57,144 nucleotides of DNA, from the NCBI GenBank assembly GCA_964604825.1, contig CAZSAL010000013.1, positions 1 to 57,144 of the forward strand, written 5' to 3'. The position numbers were made by a program, and so were the translations under genes. This document shows positions 14,227-23,979 of this stretch, piece after piece. The stretch is from CAZSAL01 sp964604825. Its GTDB lineage: Bacteria > Elusimicrobiota > Elusimicrobia > 2-01-FULL-59-12. The notes beneath the pieces were generated by a model. It saw only the letters and a list, made by a program, of their open reading frames with translations, was not told the DNA's origin and made no database searches. How positions within the stretch are numbered: the first letter of the stretch is position 1; each line of letters begins with the position of its first letter.

Positions 14227-15606
14227 ATGAGACTACCCCGCATAGTCGCTTTCATCCCGGTTTTTTATTTCCTTTTATGTTCTCCTCTATTTGCAACTTC
14301 TGCTTTGGATATCGGTGCCGATTACCGGCTGCGCGCGATCTCGCTTAGCGAAACCGATTATGGTCAATCATCCGGGCAACACTACGAATTCTTGAGCCAG
14401 CGCGCTGAGGCGTATGTCGGCGGTCATTTTTCTCCAAATATCGAATTTATGACGCAGTTCCAGGCATTGGGAATTGCAGGTTCTACGACATCGGTCAACA
14501 ATATCAGCGCGGCGCCGGGAGCGTTCCGCTATCCTAACACCAACTTTTCTCCTTTCGTACAGTGGGCTTATCTTAAAGCAAAAAACCTTTACGACACGCC
14601 CAATGACCTGACAGTCGGGCGCCAGCCAATCACTCTAGGCGACGGTCTTATCCTTTCCGATGACGATCTGGGATTTACCGGAATCCGGCTTGAGACACGC
14701 CTCCCAGTCTGGGATCTGCAGTCAGATTTGTTCACTTTCCGGCCAAACGATACGATCAATCCCATCGCAGGAAATAATGGCAGCACCATCTACGGCTGGG
14801 AGATTACCAAACCGGCTCATGCAATCCGTTATCACTTATCAGCCATTGTTGAACAAATCGGCGCAGGCCAGATGTCATACCTGCGACCGACTGAAGATCC
14901 CGGAGTGAATGTATCCTCTGGGGTACCTACAACCGCATCGCACATTACCCGTATTCTTTACGATGCCCGCATGGAAGGGCGCTTGCTGCAGGGGGGATTT
15001 TATAAAGCTGAACTCGCCCTCCAGAGCGGGCATGTCACCCGCGATCCCGCACTGGGAGATGTGAGCCTCAGCGGATATGCATGTCTCGTGTCTGCCGGAC
15101 TTTTCACGCACATAAGCAAGTACGGTCCGATCGAAGTCCACGCCACATTCGGTCAGGCCAGCGGGGATTCAGGCGGAGGAACTGATTCTTCTTTCCACCC
15201 GGATTTCGGCCACCGGTTTGATGGGCTGGAACGTAGCGGATTCGGCGAATTCTACGGAGCAACGCTTTACGACGCCTTCCCGTCGACTTCCAATCCTACT
15301 GGACTGCCTCCGGGGCAATCGGGAATCAGGGTGATTGGCGGGGGTGTTACGACCCATCCAACTTCTCTGCTTTCGATTGGTATCGATTATTTCGTATATA
15401 TGTCTATGGAGCAGGACCCGACCGCATTTCCTGGCACGGGAACAGCCGATAATTCTCTCGGATCGGAGATCGATGTCGGCGCGGGTTTTGCCTACACAAA
15501 CTATCTTTCGTTCCGGGCATCGTTCGCATATTTTTCTCCCGGCAGCGCCTACCTCAACACGACCAGCGCAGATCGCGTCTTAATCGAAGCGATAGGCCGC
15601 TTCTGA
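14227..15606 (+). CDS. outer-membrane beta-barrel protein, alginate-export/porin-like
   Basis: A 459-residue exported protein. The N-terminus is a signal peptide (hydrophobic core IVAFIPVFYFLLCSPL, likely cut after a Ser/Ala around residues 25-26). The mature part alternates short polar turns with amphipathic strands. It contains a LTVGRQPITLGDGLILSDDD block of the sort seen in alginate-export-type barrels, and it ends in Phe (AIGRF), as outer-membrane proteins do. The sugar hydrolase gene starts ten bases later, so an uptake or export role for oligosaccharides is a fair inference but not shown. Confidence 0.7.
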   Translation: MRLPRIVAFIPVFYFLLCSPLFATSALDIGADYRLRAISLSETDYGQSSGQHYEFLSQRAEAYVGGHFSPNIEFMTQFQALGIAGSTTSVNNISAAPGAFRYPNTNFSPFVQWAYLKAKNLYDTPNDLTVGRQPITLGDGLILSDDDLGFTGIRLETRLPVWDLQSDLFTFRPNDTINPIAGNNGSTIYGWEITKPAHAIRYHLSAIVEQIGAGQMSYLRPTEDPGVNVSSGVPTTASHITRILYDARMEGRLLQGGFYKAELALQSGHVTRDPALGDVSLSGYACLVSAGLFTHISKYGPIEVHATFGQASGDSGGGTDSSFHPDFGHRFDGLERSGFGEFYGATLYDAFPSTSNPTGLPPGQSGIRVIGGGVTTHPTSLLSIGIDYFVYMSMEQDPTAFPGTGTADNSLGSEIDVGAGFAYTNYLSFRASFAYFSPGSAYLNTTSADRVLIEAIGRF

Positions 15607-15615
15607 TCCCCACAC

Positions 15616-17811
15616 ATGTCTGAACCAGTCTTATCGGTGTTGTTTTTCTGGCACCAGCACCAGCCGTACTATAAAGATCCACTGGCAAACCGCTACGACA
15701 TGCCGTGGGTGCCTCTACATGCGACAAAAGATTACTACGACATGGTCGCGCTTCTGGAAGAGTTCCCAAAAATCCGCGCAAATTTTAATCTCGTTCCGTC
15801 TCTGCTGAAACAACTGGATGATTACGCGGTGCCGGGCAGGGCGCACGACCGTTTTTTAAGCATAGCCGCAAAACCGGCAAAAGATCTTTCTCTGGAAGAA
15901 CGCCTTTTTCTTCTGCAGAATTTTTTCATGGCAAACTGGGAAAACATGATCGACCCCTACCCGCGCTACAGAGAATTGCTGGATAAGCGCGGCAGATCGG
16001 CGTTGCCGCAGGAGTACGGAAGAATCCAGCAGTATTTCAAAGAGCAGGACATAAGAGACCTTCAGGTGTGGTTCAACCTGGCATGGTGTGATCCTTTATG
16101 GAGGGAGAAAGACGATCTAATCCGCTCCCTGTACGACAAAGGGGGGAATTTTACCGAAGAGGAAAAACAGGCTCTTCTGGCAAAACAGTCCTGGATCTGC
16201 TCGCAGGTGGTTCCCAAGTACAAAGAGCTTGCTGAAAAGGGTCAGATAGAACTCACTTCCACTCCCTTTTATCATCCGATCCTCCCTCTGGTATGCGACA
16301 CCGATGTGGCGCGCATAGCGATGCCGCAGGTGTTTCTACCCGGTAGATACCGGCATCCCGAAGACGCCGCGCTGCAGATTCAACGCGCGATCACCGATCA
16401 TCAGACCCGTTTCGGCGCGCCTCCGCGCGGCATGTGGCCCTCCGAAGGATCTGTTTCTCCGGAAACAGCCAGGTTATTTATTCAGGCGGGCGTAAACTGG
16501 ATCGCTACGGACGAAGGCGTTCTTGCCCGTTCTATCGACCGTTTTTACCGGGAAGACATATATGAACCTTACCGTTATGAAATCGACGGCAAGAGTATTA
16601 ATTTTTTCTTCCGCGATCACGAACTTTCTGACGCCATAGGATTTATTTATGGATCGTGGGATCCTGCCGAGGCCGCGGCGAATCTCATCCACAGGCTGCA
16701 CGTCTTGAGAAAACGCCTTAAAGAACGTGATGCGGCAAACCCTCGACCTCACGTGGTTCCTATAATTCTTGATGGGGAAAACTGCTGGGAATATTACCGC
16801 CGCGATGGGCTGCCCTTCCTGCGGGAACTTTACAAAAGGCTTTCTGAAGATCCTTACCTCCAGACGGTCAGGGCCAGCGATTACCTGCAGCAGTTCCCTG
16901 CGGCCCGCAACCTGAGTTCTCTCTGGTCCGGATCATGGATAAACAACAACTTCGGCGTATGGATCGGCCATCCTGAAGATAACCGCGCCTGGGATTCCCT
17001 GCAGCGCACGCGCAATTTCCTGTCTGATTTTATCGATCAGAACCCGAATCTGCGCGACAGCCCCGATGTTGCCACTGCATGGGAAGAAATAATGATAGCC
17101 GAAGGCAGCGACTGGTGCTGGTGGTATGGCGACGATCATTCTTCAGCCAATGATGAGATGTTCGATTACCTCTTCCGCAAGCATCTGATGAATGTCTACA
17201 CCCTGCTGGGCGCAAAAATCCCCGACGATCTTTTTATCGCGATCAAAGGCAAAAAAGCGCGCGCTGAAATCAAGGAACCGATCGATTTCATAACGCCAAA
17301 AATTGACGGGAAAGTCTCAAGCTACTATGAATGGCAGGCTGCGGGAATATACGAAACCGAAGCGGGAGCCACCGGAACCATGCACCGCGCGCAGAATATG
17401 CTCAAAACGCTTTATTTTGGATTTGACCTTAAGAACCTCTATTTCCGACTTGATATGCCGCGCCTGGCTACAGACGAAAACATCGAAAATCTCACAATCA
17501 AACTATCGTTTCTTAAACCCGAAAAACATCAGGTGCAGATCCTTTTTGACCCGTCCAAACAACCACATCTTTTTCTGCTCAACCCTAATCAGCCGACCCT
17601 TACAGCCAATGCCGAAAACCCTGCGGTCGCATATACAAAAGTCCTGGAACTGGCCATACCCATAAGCTATTTTACCGATACCAGCCAGGGGTTCGAAGTT
17701 GTAGTTTCCATCGAACGCCAAGGCCTTGAGCAGGAAAGATGGCCATTAAGCGCCACAATACGCATACCTGTACCCACCGAAGACTCATTCGTTACTAACT
17801 GGACGCTATAA
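15616..17811 (+). CDS. glycoside hydrolase family 57 (alpha-amylase/alpha-glucan enzyme type)
   Basis: A 731-residue enzyme with the five GH57 blocks: HQHQP (residues 13-17), TPFYHP (216-221), GMWPSEGS with nucleophile E277, WIATDEG with acid/base D299, and DGENCWEYY (386-394). GH57 enzymes act on alpha-glucans with retention. No signal peptide is seen, so it should be cytoplasmic and work on stored or imported glucan. After the catalytic part a region from about 555 looks beta-rich and may be a C-terminal sandwich domain. The exact activity (amylase, 4-alpha-glucanotransferase, branching) cannot be fixed from motifs. Confidence 0.92.
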   Translation: MSEPVLSVLFFWHQHQPYYKDPLANRYDMPWVPLHATKDYYDMVALLEEFPKIRANFNLVPSLLKQLDDYAVPGRAHDRFLSIAAKPAKDLSLEERLFLLQNFFMANWENMIDPYPRYRELLDKRGRSALPQEYGRIQQYFKEQDIRDLQVWFNLAWCDPLWREKDDLIRSLYDKGGNFTEEEKQALLAKQSWICSQVVPKYKELAEKGQIELTSTPFYHPILPLVCDTDVARIAMPQVFLPGRYRHPEDAALQIQRAITDHQTRFGAPPRGMWPSEGSVSPETARLFIQAGVNWIATDEGVLARSIDRFYREDIYEPYRYEIDGKSINFFFRDHELSDAIGFIYGSWDPAEAAANLIHRLHVLRKRLKERDAANPRPHVVPIILDGENCWEYYRRDGLPFLRELYKRLSEDPYLQTVRASDYLQQFPAARNLSSLWSGSWINNNFGVWIGHPEDNRAWDSLQRTRNFLSDFIDQNPNLRDSPDVATAWEEIMIAEGSDWCWWYGDDHSSANDEMFDYLFRKHLMNVYTLLGAKIPDDLFIAIKGKKARAEIKEPIDFITPKIDGKVSSYYEWQAAGIYETEAGATGTMHRAQNMLKTLYFGFDLKNLYFRLDMPRLATDENIENLTIKLSFLKPEKHQVQILFDPSKQPHLFLLNPNQPTLTANAENPAVAYTKVLELAIPISYFTDTSQGFEVVVSIERQGLEQERWPLSATIRIPVPTEDSFVTNWTL

Positions 17812-18479
17812 AACCACTCCGAAATTACACCATCATACAGCGAATTCGCCGCCAAACTGTTCCCCTCCTTCAGCCACTTGTACTTCCGATAAGCTATATT
17901 ATCTTTCATATTATCATACTCCCGCCTGATTCAACTATGCTCTAAATTCCATGATAAATTCATTCAAACAGTCTTTATTGTCGACGGTCAAGCATGGCAG
18001 GTTAAGAAACTACTTTAACTCTTGAAAATTAGCACCCCGGAAATGAGGCAATTTTGCCCGAATTCGGGCATGCCAACACAATCGATTGATCAAAATGCTC
18101 TACTTATGGGGTCTGGACCTGAATCAATGCGGGTGGAAATACATTCTTTGGAAAGACCAGGAAAGGACAACAGGCTTGACTCAAAAGAATTCAGGATGGC
18201 TAAAAGGGGTCAAAACAAAAGGGAGAGTTCCCCCGGAAGAGATACATCAAACTGTATAGAAATTCTGAAGATCTGGAAAAACCATATAGGACATTCCCCT
18301 CCAACATCAGGCACAACCCGCGAACCATAAAAAACCAGGAAGACCAGGAGGTATCAAGGCATGAAAAATTAAAAATAGGGGGCTAAAATCGCATTTTTGT
18401 GCGTTCACCGTCGATAATTTCGCTAAAAAACGCAGCAAATTGACATTTTTAGTTTAGCGACGAAGCACTGAAGGCAGGA
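17812..18479. other. gene-free interval between convergent genes
   Basis: About 670 bases, more AT-rich than the flanks, between the GH57 stop (+) and the TPR gene stop (-). The short open frames here have no protein-like pattern. Visible structures are a perfect 14-bp palindrome GCCCGAATTCGGGC (18056-18069) and an inverted pair TCGCTAAA / TTTAGCGA spanning about 18419-18462. It may be a decayed mobile element or untranslated tails. I see no transposase motif to support the first idea. Confidence 0.5.
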
Positions 18480-19292
18480 TCAGGAATGTTTCTTCAAACC
18501 CATGATGCGTTTTCGAATTTCCTGGCTTTGTTTGAGATCGCCTTTGTGGCGGAGAACGACATCCATTGCTTCCAGGGCAGGAATGTAATCAGGATGAAGC
18601 TCCAATTCGTGCCTGTAATCTTGAAGAGCCTTGTCTTCGTTCCCTTGCAGGCGGTAAACTTCCCCTTCCTCATAGAATCCACCTTCAGGAAGCCCTCCGG
18701 CGTATTTACTAACGCGGTCCAGAGCCTCGATGGCCTGCTTATAGTCGCCTTTTTCTTTGGCAACCAACGCATAATTGAACCAGAGAGTGGCGTCTTTCGG
18801 CCATAATTGAAGCGCCTGACGATAATCATTTACAGCCTCATCTAAACGGCGCTGTTGAAACTCCAGGTTTGCCAGCCGCAGATTGGTCTCATAATCTTTT
18901 GGATGATGTCTCTTATACTTTGAAAATTCGTTTATTGCGTAATCCGGCAATCCAAGCGCACCATACATCACTCCTGCGTAAAAAAACAGGCTATCATTAA
19001 GAGCCCCAAGAGACCGCGCTTTTTCCAGGGCGTTCAAGGCATCCACATAATAATCAGGTCCTTTTTCATAGCTTGCTATCGCCAGTGCGGTCAGTGCGTC
19101 GAGATCATCCGGCGTCGAGGCCAGCCGCTTTTTGGCTTCTTCAATTTGCCGGTCTGCTTCTCCGCCGGACATGCGGGCGTGCACGCTTCTCGAGCCGGAA
19201 TGCAAAATGACCGGATAAAAATAAAAGGAAAGCGATATGGCGGCGATGCCCGCTGCAATTAAAACCCAGTCGCCTGTTCGCGGATAATTCAT
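18480..19292 (-). CDS. TPR-repeat protein with N-terminal membrane helix
   Basis: A 270-residue protein with one hydrophobic helix at about 9-29, then a short charged linker and at least five TPR-like units (PDDLDALTALAIASYEKG, DSLFFYAGVMYGALGL, YETNLRLANLEFQQRRLDEA, ATLWFNYALVAKEKGDYKQA, NEDKALQDYRHEL). It probably scaffolds other proteins at the inner membrane. The start codon lies 22 bases after the rpsA stop, so it closes the long reverse-strand operon. No more specific role can be read. Confidence 0.72.
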   Translation of the reverse strand: MNYPRTGDWVLIAAGIAAISLSFYFYPVILHSGSRSVHARMSGGEADRQIEEAKKRLASTPDDLDALTALAIASYEKGPDYYVDALNALEKARSLGALNDSLFFYAGVMYGALGLPDYAINEFSKYKRHHPKDYETNLRLANLEFQQRRLDEAVNDYRQALQLWPKDATLWFNYALVAKEKGDYKQAIEALDRVSKYAGGLPEGGFYEEGEVYRLQGNEDKALQDYRHELELHPDYIPALEAMDVVLRHKGDLKQSQEIRKRIMGLKKHS

Positions 19293-19313
19293 TGAGTTAA
19301 AACCTGAACGTCG

Positions 19314-20978
19314 TCAGGATTCTTCGGAAGGATCAACAAGAATATCACCCAGGGTCAAAGGATCCTGTTTTTTGCCGTCGTAACGGGCCAGCATCTGCCG
19401 CTCCTGGTCCTTTTCATAACGGCGGATGGACAACTCCACGCCCCTTTCCCGGACCTTGACCTCAATCACTTTTGCCGTGATTTCCTGGCCTGCGGTGGGA
19501 ATTATTTTATTCTTTTCCCCATCCTCCGCCAGTTCGCTGCCCCGGACGTGCGCCCTTATCCCGCTTGAAAGTTCGACGGCGGCGGATTTATCCGACGCTT
19601 CCGTCACCTTGCCGGTCACTACGTCTCCCTTTTTCATGCTCAAAAGCGGATCTTTCGTGAGATGCTTCAGCGAAAGAACGATTTTTTCCGACTCCGGCAT
19701 CACGTCAAGCACCACCGCTTCAACTTTTTGTCCCACTGCCACCATCTCATCAGGATGATTGATGCGCTTTGTCCAGGAAAAATCGGAGATGTGAACCAGG
19801 CCTTCAATGCCCTCTGGAAGCATCAGAAAGGCTCCAAATGGCGTTAAATGCGTCACGGGACACTCAACATGCGTTCCAGCCGGATAATTCGTTTTAATCA
19901 GTTCCCAGGGGCTTTGGCTCATTCGCTTCAAAGATAAGGATATTTTCTCTTTTGCCGCGTCCACAAGGATGATCATGGCCGTTACCGTTTCGTTTTTCTT
20001 TACAAACTGTTCCGGCTTCGCATTCCTGTCTTTCCAGGAGAATTCGCTGTTGTGGATCAACCCTTCAACACCCGGCTCCAGCTGCAAGAATGCGCCAAAG
20101 CTCGTCAGAGAAGTGACGGTACCCGTTACCGTATTCCCCGCAGTATAGCGGGATTGAATTCCTTCCCACGGATGCGGCGTCAACTGCTTCATACCCAATG
20201 AAATACGCTGCGCCGCCGTATCAAATTTCAGGACTTTGACTTTTACCGTCTGACCCGTCTTCAAATGCTTTTCAATTTTTTCGGTACGGTGCCAGGAAAT
20301 GTCCGACACATGCAGTAATCCTTCGATTCCGCCGATATCTATGAAAGCTCCGAATTTTGTAATGCTTGAAACTATCCCCTCACGCACTTCGCCTTCTTTC
20401 AACGATGCGAGAGTTATCTCCTTCTGCCGGGCGTTTTCTTTTTCCACCCATTTCCGCCGCGAAACGACAACGTTGGATTTAGCGCGATCCATTTCCGTAA
20501 TCAAAACCGTGATAGTTTTATTGATCCACGATTGAGGATCGTGCACGGGCCGCACGTCCAGCTGGGAACCAGGGAGGAAAGCGTCTACGCCTATATCTGC
20601 GATATATCCGCCTTTGACCTTTTTCCTGACGATCGCCTCTACCGGCAATTCGCCCTGCCGGGACGCCGCCAGTTTTTCCCAGGCCGCGCGTTCGTGCGCA
20701 GCCTTCCAGGAAGCCCTGGTTTCGCCTTCACGCTGGCTTATCGTTTGAACAAGAACAGGGATCGTGTCGCCGACATTAAATGGGAGGGATTTTTCAAATT
20801 CCGGAAACTCATTTTTTGGAATCAATGCATCCATTTTGACGCCGACATCAACGATGACGCCGTCAGCGGACTTTTCTAGCACGCGCGCCTGCACTATTGT
20901 GCCTGTGTTGACTTTTTCAGGCATCCCCTGAAGCAGGTCATGCATGGTTGTATCGTCGTTTAAAAATTTATCTTCCAT
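19314..20978 (-). CDS. rpsA: 30S ribosomal protein S1
   Basis: A 554-residue protein with six S1 RNA-binding repeats at roughly 22-91, 108-175, 195-264, 280-351, 366-437 and 449-520. The central repeats carry the canonical FGAF...IEGL(L/V)H(I/V)SD pattern. Number and spacing fit bacterial S1, which holds mRNA on the 30S subunit. The plsC-rpsA neighbourhood is common in bacteria, usually as cmk-plsC-rpsA. Here cmk is missing and a 62-residue membrane protein lies between. No clear Shine-Dalgarno is seen, which is not unusual for S1. Confidence 0.93.
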   Translation of the reverse strand: MEDKFLNDDTTMHDLLQGMPEKVNTGTIVQARVLEKSADGVIVDVGVKMDALIPKNEFPEFEKSLPFNVGDTIPVLVQTISQREGETRASWKAAHERAAWEKLAASRQGELPVEAIVRKKVKGGYIADIGVDAFLPGSQLDVRPVHDPQSWINKTITVLITEMDRAKSNVVVSRRKWVEKENARQKEITLASLKEGEVREGIVSSITKFGAFIDIGGIEGLLHVSDISWHRTEKIEKHLKTGQTVKVKVLKFDTAAQRISLGMKQLTPHPWEGIQSRYTAGNTVTGTVTSLTSFGAFLQLEPGVEGLIHNSEFSWKDRNAKPEQFVKKNETVTAMIILVDAAKEKISLSLKRMSQSPWELIKTNYPAGTHVECPVTHLTPFGAFLMLPEGIEGLVHISDFSWTKRINHPDEMVAVGQKVEAVVLDVMPESEKIVLSLKHLTKDPLLSMKKGDVVTGKVTEASDKSAAVELSSGIRAHVRGSELAEDGEKNKIIPTAGQEITAKVIEVKVRERGVELSIRRYEKDQERQMLARYDGKKQDPLTLGDILVDPSEES

Positions 20979-21036
20979 TTAAAAGTTATTATTTGAGACG
21001 GTTATTACGGACTTTCAGTATATCATTTTCCCTATT

Positions 21037-21225
21037 TTATTCCGTGTCGGAGAGGGCGTGCCGGAGAGCCATTGCCAGCCCGACAGCGCCGATGACGAGA
21101 ATGCAGTAAAGCAGTTTTCCCCATCGATCATTTAGAATGCCTATAAGCACAGGCATAAGAATCAAAAAGAGCAGCGAGAACACCTGCGCGACGATCACAA
21201 GATGCAATATTCGTTTTTCCGTCAT
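21037..21225 (-). CDS. small two-helix membrane protein, unknown function
   Basis: A 62-residue protein made of two hydrophobic helices (about 8-29 and 37-54) joined by a short Asn-Asp-Arg-Trp loop, with charged ends. It starts in a TAATG overlap with plsC, so it is almost surely translated with it. I do not recognise the family. Position alone hints at a membrane or lipid link. Confidence 0.65.
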   Translation of the reverse strand: MTEKRILHLVIVAQVFSLLFLILMPVLIGILNDRWGKLLYCILVIGAVGLAMALRHALSDTE

Positions 21226-21839
21226 TATGAAGCCTCCGCTAATTCGCGAATCCTTTTCATAATCAATTCGCTGAATGTCTGGTAAGTGTCCCGGTCGTAT
21301 TCCTTCGGCGGCATTATTGGAGGGCCGAATGAGACGCGGACTTTCCCAAACTTAACAAAATTTTCCGAATTACGAACTCCCACGGGCACCACCGGTATTC
21401 CCGTCTGACAGGCGAGCATGGCCACCCCCGGTCTGGCCACCCATTGTCTCTCTTTTTTTAATCTGCGGCCGCCCTCCGGAAACATCAGCAGCCCTTCCCC
21501 TTTTTCCACCAGTTTTTGCGCCGTCTTCAACGCGCCCACGTCATGAATGGCCCGCCTTACCGGGAAAGCGTTTACGCGTGGCAGGCACCAGCCCAGCAGA
21601 GGGATGTTGAAAAGCTCCGCTTTGGCGAAAAAATGGATCGGGTACGGGATAGAGGTACCAACCAGATGGGGATCGGCCATGGACCGGTGATTGGCGGCAA
21701 AAATAACTCCGGTTCCTTTCGGCGGGATATTATCGCGCCCACGAATCTCCCGGCGCCATACAAGATCAAATGCTATAGAGGGAAGGTTTTTACCAATAGA
21801 ATAAAGCAGCGGGTTAAATTCAGGATTAGCATATTTCAT
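21225..21839 (-). CDS. plsC: 1-acyl-sn-glycerol-3-phosphate acyltransferase (PlsC family)
   Basis: A 204-residue acyltransferase. The catalytic NHxxxxD motif is NHRSMAD (H51, D56). The substrate block FPEGGRR and a later VPVGVRN follow in the usual order. PlsC makes phosphatidic acid from lysophosphatidic acid at the inner membrane. It starts ten bases after aroA and overlaps the next small gene by one base. Related lipid-A-type acyltransferases share the motif, but length and context favour PlsC. Confidence 0.9.
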   Translation of the reverse strand: MKYANPEFNPLLYSIGKNLPSIAFDLVWRREIRGRDNIPPKGTGVIFAANHRSMADPHLVGTSIPYPIHFFAKAELFNIPLLGWCLPRVNAFPVRRAIHDVGALKTAQKLVEKGEGLLMFPEGGRRLKKERQWVARPGVAMLACQTGIPVVPVGVRNSENFVKFGKVRVSFGPPIMPPKEYDRDTYQTFSELIMKRIRELAEAS

Positions 21840-21848
21840 GCCAAAGCC

Positions 21849-23141
21849 TCATTTCCTGACTGCATCCAGAAGCTGCCAGAAATTGGGGAATGATGTTGCC
21901 ACACACGCAACGTCTTCGATAACCGTATCGCCTGTTGCGGCCAGCGCGGCAACAGCCAGGCTCATCGCCAGGCGGTGATCTCCGTGACTCTGAACCACTG
22001 CGCCTTTCAGCGCCGTGGGACCTTTGATAAGAAGCCCGTCCGACGTTTCCTGAATCCGCGCCCCCATTTTGGATAGTTCTTCCTGCAGAGCAGCAAGACG
22101 GTCAGACTCTTTCAGCCGCAATTCCTGCGCCTCGGTGATCAGCGTCTCCCCATCCGCCTGAGTAGCCAGCGCCGCCAATACGGGGATCTCGTCGATTAAA
22201 CGCGGTATTATTTCCCCCCCGATACGCGCGCCTTTCAATGCCGATTTTCTGACTCCCAGGTCTGCGATCGGTTCGCCGCCTGAAGTCGTCGTATTGATCT
22301 GCCTGACGGTTCCTCCCATGGCTTTGATCACGTCCAAAAATCCGGTGCGGGTCGGATTAACACCGACCCCTTTGATAATCAGCTCTTCCGAACCAAGCAG
22401 CAGACCCGCAGCCAGGAAAAAAGCGGCACTTGAAATATCTCCGGGAACCACAAAAGAAGAAGCCCGCACTGTTGCCGTACCAACCAGGCTGATGCAGTTC
22501 CCTTCTTCAACGATATCAACACCGGATGCGCGAAGCATACGTTCGGTATGATCGCGCGAACGGATCGGCTCTTCCACAGTGGTCGTTCCCGAAGCGTAAA
22601 GGCCGGCCAGAAGTACCGCAGACTTTACCTGCGCGCTGGCTACAGGGCTTTTGTAAGTGATAGGGCGCACGGACCGGGAGCCGTAAATCTTAAGCGGCAG
22701 GCGGCCTGCATGGTCGCCTGCGGGATGGAAAAAGGCCCCCATCTCAGACAGAGGCTTCGTGACGCGATCCATGGGCCGCCGGGATAGAGATTCGTCGCCG
22801 CGCAGTTCCACCTCAAACGGCTGCCCGGTTAAAACACCCATCAATAATCTTGCCGTAGTTCCCGAATTACCGCAGTCAATAGGTCCCTGAGGAGGATGAA
22901 GCCCTTCAAGCCCGCCGCCGTAAATATCGAGCTTTCCTCCATCACGCTCAATCCGCACGCCCAAAGCGCGTAACGCTTCCACCGTAGCAAGGCAATCGTT
23001 TCCCTCCAGAAAATTCTCTACAGTGCACCGTCTGTTGGAAAGCGCGCCTAGTATTACCGCCCGATGGGAAATCGATTTATCTCCCGGGATTTCCAGCCGG
23101 CCGGAGATATTAGCCGCAGAATGGACTGTCTTAGATTCCAT
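21849..23141 (-). CDS. aroA: 3-phosphoshikimate 1-carboxyvinyltransferase (EPSP synthase)
   Basis: A 431-residue enzyme that joins PEP to shikimate-3-phosphate. The N-terminal GDKSISHRA (residue ~20), the DCGNSGTTARLL block and late LRLKESDRLAALQEEL and GDHRLAMS segments are all classical. The ATG at 23141 is chosen because the family begins with a GxLxIPGDKS strand right after it. A longer start at 23189 would add 16 unlikely residues inside tyrA. It overlaps tyrA by 11 bp. Confidence 0.95.
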   Translation of the reverse strand: MESKTVHSAANISGRLEIPGDKSISHRAVILGALSNRRCTVENFLEGNDCLATVEALRALGVRIERDGGKLDIYGGGLEGLHPPQGPIDCGNSGTTARLLMGVLTGQPFEVELRGDESLSRRPMDRVTKPLSEMGAFFHPAGDHAGRLPLKIYGSRSVRPITYKSPVASAQVKSAVLLAGLYASGTTTVEEPIRSRDHTERMLRASGVDIVEEGNCISLVGTATVRASSFVVPGDISSAAFFLAAGLLLGSEELIIKGVGVNPTRTGFLDVIKAMGGTVRQINTTTSGGEPIADLGVRKSALKGARIGGEIIPRLIDEIPVLAALATQADGETLITEAQELRLKESDRLAALQEELSKMGARIQETSDGLLIKGPTALKGAVVQSHGDHRLAMSLAVAALAATGDTVIEDVACVATSFPNFWQLLDAVRK

Positions 23142-23970
23142 GAACAATAGAACTGCGGAAAGATTGGGACCGGCGGAGAAGAGGGGCAAAAGAGGGATCT
23201 GCGATTTTTCGGTCTAGGCGCTTAAGTTCGCGCTCGAACAGGCGCACCGCCCGCCGCACCGGGCGAACGTTCGCCTTTAGAATCTGCGCCCACTGCGCGG
23301 CATCGGACGAGGCGACACGGGTCATATCGGCGAAAGACCCGGCCAGCATTTTGGACATGACTTTGCGCTTCGGATCAGCCAGAAGCGCGTGGACGAGAGC
23401 GTGTGCCAGCATGTGCGGCAAATGACTTATCAAAGCTACGGCTTTGTCGTGTTCTTCCGCAGATAAAACCATCGTGCTTGCGCCTGCGGCCTTCCACAAA
23501 GCTTCCGCCGGTTTGAGCGGAGCGCAGCGGAAAGGCGACAGGACGCAGGCTGCTCCCCGGAAAAGATCCGGGCGCGCAGCCCCGATACCGCTTCGATGCG
23601 AACCTGCCAGAGGATGGCAGCCGACGAAATAAATATCACGATCCCAGCGTAATTTCTTCAGGCCAATTTCAATGGCCTCCTTCACGCTGGACACATCCAT
23701 CACTAACGTTCCCGGTTTTAGATACGGAAGAATATTACGAAACGTGGGAACAACAAGATCGACCGGCGTGGAGATCACTACGATATCGGCTTTCGCCGCA
23801 TCTTTCACGCTCAGAGAATGTTCATCTATGGCCTTAAGAAGCCGCGCCTTATGCAGCTTATCCCTATGCCGGCCGATTCCCAGCACGCGGTACTTTCCCG
23901 ACCGTCGAAGCGCCTGTCCCAACGACCCGCCGATCAATCCCACTCCGATGATTGCTACTGTAGGCTTCAA
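23131..23970 (-). CDS. tyrA: prephenate dehydrogenase
   Basis: A 279-residue NAD(P)-dependent enzyme of tyrosine synthesis. The Rossmann motif GVGLIGGSLGQALRRSG opens the protein, followed by VVISTPVD and the FVGCHPLAGSHRSG substrate segment with its conserved His. It lacks a fused chorismate mutase or ACT domain; the mutase is on the pheA product. It lies between aroF and aroA in one operon. Arogenate specificity is possible and not decided by sequence. Confidence 0.93.
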   Translation of the reverse strand: MKPTVAIIGVGLIGGSLGQALRRSGKYRVLGIGRHRDKLHKARLLKAIDEHSLSVKDAAKADIVVISTPVDLVVPTFRNILPYLKPGTLVMDVSSVKEAIEIGLKKLRWDRDIYFVGCHPLAGSHRSGIGAARPDLFRGAACVLSPFRCAPLKPAEALWKAAGASTMVLSAEEHDKAVALISHLPHMLAHALVHALLADPKRKVMSKMLAGSFADMTRVASSDAAQWAQILKANVRPVRRAVRLFERELKRLDRKIADPSFAPLLRRSQSFRSSIVHGI

Positions 23971-23979
23971 GATTAACTC

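Noticed and set aside
18022..18330. Forward frame of 102 codons in the gene-free interval
   Set aside because: Composition is not protein-like, no start signal, no recognisable domain.
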